From positions 124,001-188,000 of the forward strand of contig CAWEGI010000003.1 in NCBI GenBank assembly GCA_963808815.1: a stretch of DNA of 64,000 nt, read 5' to 3'. Source of the DNA: DATBLE01 sp963808815 (lineage in GTDB: Bacteria; Actinomycetota; Thermoleophilia; Gaiellales; Gaiellaceae). The translations under genes and the position numbers were made by a program. A model generated the notes under the pieces. The model was not told the origin of the DNA. It worked only from the letters and a program-made list of their open reading frames with translations, and did no database searches. Positions 60,997 to 64,000 of the stretch are shown in pieces. Every line of letters starts with the position of its first letter. Positions within the stretch are counted from its first letter, which is position 1.

Positions 60997-62477
60997 AGTC
61001 GGAGGGCGATCTGGTGACGCTGGACCTCGCGGGGACCCACGTCCACGCACCCGTTACCGGAACGTACGACGCTGCGCTCCGAGGCGATCGATTCTGGGCG
61101 AGCGTCCGTTTCGGAGTCGATCTGGCGCTGCTGGTCATCGCCGCGGCGATCGCCGCCCTCTGGTCGCGCGGCACGGTGACCCTCGAGACCGGCGTGCTCT
61201 GGCCGGCCGTCTTCGCCCTGATCGTCGTCGTCATGTCCTACGTCCGCGGGGCGTATCGACGGCGCGTGAAGATCGAGACCCTCGACGGGCTCCGCTCGAC
61301 GGGCTGGGTGCTGGCAGTGGCGACGAGCGTCGTCGTCACCCTGAGCGTGTTCATCGGCGATGCGCCGGATGTCGCTGCACGCGAAACGGTGCGGCTGGGC
61401 CTGTGCGCGGCGCTGCTCATCGCAGGGGGTCGAATCGCCGTCGACTTCTGGCAGGTCCGGACGAGACGGCAGGGCCAGGCCCTCGTGCCGACCCTGATCG
61501 TCGGCGCTGGGCACATCGGCCGGATGACTGCCAAGCGGCTGCTCGAGCACCCCGACTTGGGGCTCCGGCCGATCGGCTTCCTCGACAAGGAGCCGCTCGT
61601 CCTGGAGGACAGCCCGCTGCGCGTGCCGGTGCTGGGCGCCAGTTGGGACTTCGACAGGATCGTCGCGGAGCACGAGGTCGGGCAGGTGATCGTGACCTTC
61701 TCGACCGCCCCGAGTGAGGTGCTCCTGCGGATCGTGAACCGCTGCGAGGAGCGTGGCATCGACGTCTCGCTCGTCCCGCGCCTGTTCGAGAAGGTGACCG
61801 AGCGCCTGACGATCGAGCACCTCGGCGGCCTGCCGCTGATCACGTCGTATCCGAGCAACCCCCGCGGATGGCAGTTCGCGGTCAAGTACGCGCTGGACAA
61901 GCTCTTTGCGCTGTTCATGCTCTTCCTGCTGTCTCCGGTGATGATCGGCTGCGCGATCGCGGTCGCGATCTCGCTGGGTCGGCCGGTCTTCTTCCGCCAG
62001 CGTCGCGTCGGCTACGACGGTCGCGAGTTCGAGATGCTCAAGTTCCGCTCCCTGCGACCCGGTGGGCTCTACCCGGACAGACCCGACGACCTGCCGGACG
62101 ACACGGCTCCCGGAGGCTTCGGCAACGAGGATCGCGTGACCCGGGTTGGATCGTTCCTGCGCAGGAGCTCGCTCGACGAGCTGCCTCAGCTGATCAACGT
62201 CCTCAAGGGCGAGATGTCGCTCGTCGGCCCTCGCCCGGAGCGCCCCGAGTTCGTCGAGCTCTTCGAGCCACGCATCCATCGGTACGACGACCGTCACCGC
62301 GTCAGGGCCGGCATCACCGGCTGGGCGCAGATCAACGGGCTCCGCGGCCAGACCTCGCTGTCGGACCGGGTCGAGTGGGACAACTACTACATCGAGAACT
62401 TCTCGCTGTGGCTCGACCTGAAGATCGTCGGCCGGACGATCCTGACGCTACCGCGTCACTCCAAGGTCGACCGGTAG
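60969..62477 (+). CDS. Polyprenyl-phosphate sugar-1-phosphate transferase (WbaP/CpsE type)
   Basis: Initiates repeat-unit assembly by transferring a sugar-1-phosphate to a polyprenyl phosphate lipid. Of about 502 residues, the N-terminal half has membrane helices (LALLVIAAAIAALW, VFALIVVVMSYVRGAY, GWVLAVATSVVVTLSVFI) and a CoA-binding-like domain (VPTLIVGAGHIGRMTAKRLL). The C-terminal transferase has KLFALFMLFLLSPVMIGCAI, RVGYDGREFEMLKFRSL, RVTRVGSFLRRSSLDELPQL, LVGPRPERPEF and the end TGWAQINGLRGQTSLSDRVE. These are the PF02397 hallmarks. Start 60969 or 60993 (the latter overlapping a leader frame by GTGA). Glucose, galactose or another sugar cannot be decided. Confidence 0.93.
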   Translation: MLDRESISVKSEGDLVTLDLAGTHVHAPVTGTYDAALRGDRFWASVRFGVDLALLVIAAAIAALWSRGTVTLETGVLWPAVFALIVVVMSYVRGAYRRRVKIETLDGLRSTGWVLAVATSVVVTLSVFIGDAPDVAARETVRLGLCAALLIAGGRIAVDFWQVRTRRQGQALVPTLIVGAGHIGRMTAKRLLEHPDLGLRPIGFLDKEPLVLEDSPLRVPVLGASWDFDRIVAEHEVGQVIVTFSTAPSEVLLRIVNRCEERGIDVSLVPRLFEKVTERLTIEHLGGLPLITSYPSNPRGWQFAVKYALDKLFALFMLFLLSPVMIGCAIAVAISLGRPVFFRQRRVGYDGREFEMLKFRSLRPGGLYPDRPDDLPDDTAPGGFGNEDRVTRVGSFLRRSSLDELPQLINVLKGEMSLVGPRPERPEFVELFEPRIHRYDDRHRVRAGITGWAQINGLRGQTSLSDRVEWDNYYIENFSLWLDLKIVGRTILTLPRHSKVDR

Positions 62478-62490
62478 CGGAGCCCCGCTA
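62475..62490. terminator. Short hairpin containing both stop codons of a convergent pair
   Basis: TAGCGG / CCGCTA with loop AGCC. The first TAG is the sugar transferase stop and the last CTA is the epimerase stop read backwards. Confidence 0.4.
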
Positions 62491-63474
62491 GACGGCGGCG
62501 GCGAGCTCTGCCCGCTCGAACGCGATCACGTCGGCAAGGATCTCGTCGAGCGTGCGCTCCGGCGCCCAGCCGATCGCTGCCTGGATCTTCTCGATCGCCG
62601 GGACGCGGTGGAGCATGTCGTCGATCCCGAGCCCGTATACCTGGTCGTACGGGACGTAGACGAGTTCCGACTTCGACCCGGTGAGCTCGAGCACGCGTTG
62701 CGCGAGCTCGAGGATCGAGATCCAGTTGCGCGAGCCGACGTTGAAGATCTCCCCCGACGTCGAGGGCGTGTCCATCAGGCCCTGGAGCGCTCTGATCGTG
62801 TCCTGGACGTGGGAGAAGGTCCGCGTCTGGCTTCCGTCCCCGTGCACCTCCAACGCCGTCCCGGCCACCGCCGCTTGCGCGAAGCGGGCGACGACCATCC
62901 CGTACTGCCCGCTCTGGCGGGGCCCGACGGTGTTGAAGAGGCGTGCGATCACGAAGTCCAGGCCGCGCTCCTGACGATAGGCCAGTGCGAGGTACTCGTC
63001 CATCGCCTTCGAGTCGGCGTACAGCCAGCGCTTCTGCGTGGTCGGCCCGTAGACCCGGCGTGCGTCCTCACGAAGCGGCTCTTCGGTGCGATGGTCGCCG
63101 TACACCTCCGAGGTCGACGCGACGAGTACCCGCTTGCCGAACCGGGTGCAGTGGTCGAGCACGATCTCCGACCCTTCGAGGTTGGTCACGATCGTATGCA
63201 CCGGACGCTCGACGATCAGGCGCGGGCCGACGGCCGCGGCGAGGTGGTACACGACGTCGCACTTGTTCACGAGTTCGTTCACGACCGCCGGCTTCAGCAC
63301 CGAGTCGACGACGAGGTGGAACTCGCCGCGCGGCATCAGGTGCTCGACGTTGCGCATCGAGCCGGTGGAGAGGTCGTCGAGCGCGTAGACGTCCCAGCCG
63401 TCCTCCAGGAGCCGCTCGCAGAGATGCGACCCGATGAAGCCGGCGCCGCCCGTGACGAGTGCCCGACCCTTCAC
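62488..63474 (-). CDS. NAD-dependent epimerase/dehydratase (extended SDR, UDP-glucose 4-epimerase/UXS-like)
   Basis: A 328-residue nucleotide-sugar enzyme. RALVTGGAGFIGSHLCERLL, DLSTGSMRNVEHL, VVYHLAAAVGPRLIVERPVH, VLVASTSEVYGDHRTEEPLR, the catalytic Tyr and Lys in RRVYGPTTQKRWLYADSKAM, RLFNTVGPRQSGQYGMVVAR, and QTRTFSHVQDTIRALQGLMD. These indicate a UDP-hexose epimerase or decarboxylase-type SDR. GTG 63474 is chosen because TAGGCT stands 8 nt upstream; the TTG at 63483 would overlap that -10. Function in the locus: supply of one sugar donor, possibly UDP-galactose or UDP-xylose. Confidence 0.9.
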   Translation of the reverse strand: MKGRALVTGGAGFIGSHLCERLLEDGWDVYALDDLSTGSMRNVEHLMPRGEFHLVVDSVLKPAVVNELVNKCDVVYHLAAAVGPRLIVERPVHTIVTNLEGSEIVLDHCTRFGKRVLVASTSEVYGDHRTEEPLREDARRVYGPTTQKRWLYADSKAMDEYLALAYRQERGLDFVIARLFNTVGPRQSGQYGMVVARFAQAAVAGTALEVHGDGSQTRTFSHVQDTIRALQGLMDTPSTSGEIFNVGSRNWISILELAQRVLELTGSKSELVYVPYDQVYGLGIDDMLHRVPAIEKIQAAIGWAPERTLDEILADVIAFERAELAAAV

Positions 63475-63488
63475 GGGAAGCAAGCCTA
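63475..63488 (-). promoter_or_regulatory. Leaderless -10 element of the epimerase at 63474
   Basis: TAGGCT (minus strand 63488-63483), 8 nt before GTG 63474. It decides the start. Confidence 0.55.
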
Positions 63489-63520
63489 GCGGAGGCTCCG
63501 CACGGCCCCCACGCGTATAC

Positions 63521-63547
63521 GGCGGGGGCTCCTCGGAGGCCCCCGCC
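63521..63547. other. GC-rich hairpin in the divergent intergenic region
   Basis: GGCGGGGGCTCC pairs with GGAGGCCCCCGCC (one bulged base, 2-nt apex). It lies between two divergent genes, so it is not a terminator of either; it may insulate or bind a regulator. Confidence 0.5.
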
Positions 63548-63633
63548 GCGCCGAACGTCCTTTCCCCTTCCGGCCGGACTTACACACCCGCCGGCGACCA
63601 GGTCGCCTTCCCGGCTACCGGAGCGGTTCGTAC

Positions 63634-63662
63634 TTGACGCCGGCCTGGGGTGTGAGTAATTT
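63634..63662 (+). promoter_or_regulatory. Sigma-70-type promoter of the ABC binding-protein gene
   Basis: TTGACG (63634-63639), 17-nt spacer, TAATTT (63657-63662). Gives a leader of about 35 nt with AAGGGG before ATG 63704. Confidence 0.65.
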
Positions 63663-63703
63663 CCATCAAGTCCGTAGAGAAAGTCGATAGATAAGGGGTG
63701 TCA

Positions 63704-64000
63704 ATGAGACGGATTGTCCTTGCTTCTTGTGTAGTGCTCGCTGCGCTGACGGTGACCGCGATCGCCGGCGCCTCGAGCAAGGACGGCAGCCTGTCGGTCG
63801 TCGCCTATTCGACGCCGAAGACGGTGTACGGGAAGATCATCCAGGCGTGGCAGCAGACCGCCGACGGCAAGGGCGTCTCGTTCACCCAGTCCTACGCGGC
63901 CTCCACCGACCAGGCGCGGGCGGTCGCGGCCGGCCTGAAGGCCGACCTGGTCTTCCTCTCGACCGGCGACGACGTGAACATCCTCGTCGACGCCGGCCTG
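63704..64000 (+). CDS. Sulfate/thiosulfate-type ABC transporter substrate-binding protein, 3' end missing
   Basis: Extracytoplasmic receptor that captures sulfate (or thiosulfate) for an ABC importer. 99 codons are visible. Signal peptide 1-25 (hydrophobic core LASCVVLAALTVTAIAGA). The mature part then shows SLSVVAYSTPKTVYGKIIQA, GKGVSFTQSYAASTDQARAV, GLKADLVFLSTGDDVNILVD and AGL, the conserved start of Sbp/CysP proteins, with the QSY and DQ anion-site region. The CysTWA permease and ATPase genes would be expected beyond the window. It has a good promoter and an AAGGGG ribosome-binding site. Confidence 0.88.
   Translation, partial: MRRIVLASCVVLAALTVTAIAGASSKDGSLSVVAYSTPKTVYGKIIQAWQQTADGKGVSFTQSYAASTDQARAVAAGLKADLVFLSTGDDVNILVDAGL

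Overview
The window is high-GC DNA whose housekeeping genes and start-site style point to an actinomycete-lineage bacterium. It carries a DUF2469 protein, an Rv3369-type PPOX protein, the actinobacterial order tilS-hpt-ftsH ... folP-folB-folK ... coaX ... lysS, and many start codons preceded by a TAnnnT hexamer with no Shine-Dalgarno sequence. A deep-branching class such as Thermoleophilia is my inference; there is no rRNA here to prove it. I saw no tRNA, rRNA, CRISPR array, insertion sequence or phage gene.

Left part (1-17.7 kb) is core metabolism: a Sir2 deacylase (cut by the window edge), an L,D-transpeptidase, a lipid/diacylglycerol kinase coupled to a purine nucleoside phosphorylase, a DUF4081-GNAT acetyltransferase, a secreted Vgb-like propeller protein, a PPOX protein, tilS-hpt-ftsH, two membrane proteins, a beta-hydroxyacid dehydrogenase, folP-folB, then on the minus strand dus-folK-DUF2469-coaX, and finally greA and lysS. 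folE and panC/panD, neighbours of these genes in mycobacteria, are absent from this stretch.

Right part (17.8-63.5 kb) is one large surface-polysaccharide locus. Block A (19.1-31.8 kb, minus strand) is a nearly overlap-linked operon: phosphotransferase, a 67-codon glycosyltransferase relic, a NodB deacetylase, four GT2 enzymes, a flippase, FkbM methyltransferase, PLP aminotransferase, a second FkbM methyltransferase and a second flippase. Block B (31.9-43 kb) holds a secreted Ig-repeat glycoside hydrolase, a Wzz/BY-kinase, a Wzy/ligase-like membrane protein and five glycosyltransferases. Block C (43-48.8 kb) holds a secreted sorbosone-dehydrogenase-like PKD protein with a perfectly duplicated module, a sulfotransferase-like protein and a secreted protein of unknown function. 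Block D (48.8-58.6 kb, minus) is a sugar-nucleotide operon: GT4, three-domain C-methyltransferase, glucose-1-phosphate cytidylyltransferase, PIG-L deacetylase, UXS-like epimerase, UDP-sugar dehydrogenase, SAF-domain oxidoreductase, epimerase and GT4. Block E (58.6-63.5 kb) has a GT2, a secreted glycoside hydrolase, the initiating polyprenyl-phosphate sugar transferase and a sugar epimerase. Together they supply activated sugars, start the lipid-linked unit, extend and decorate it, flip it, polymerise it and control chain length. The window ends inside a sulfate-type ABC substrate-binding protein.

The most distinctive observations are: a recurring leaderless promoter pattern (often TAGGCT) that also decides several starts; a perfect 347-bp direct repeat encoding the catalytic part of two adjacent GT2 genes, plus a miniature relic of the same gene type kept in frame inside the operon; a perfect 482-bp repeat inside the PKD protein; convergent genes ending in shared hairpins; and a dense cluster of frameshifts at 55.3-57.4 kb that looks like sequence error rather than gene decay.
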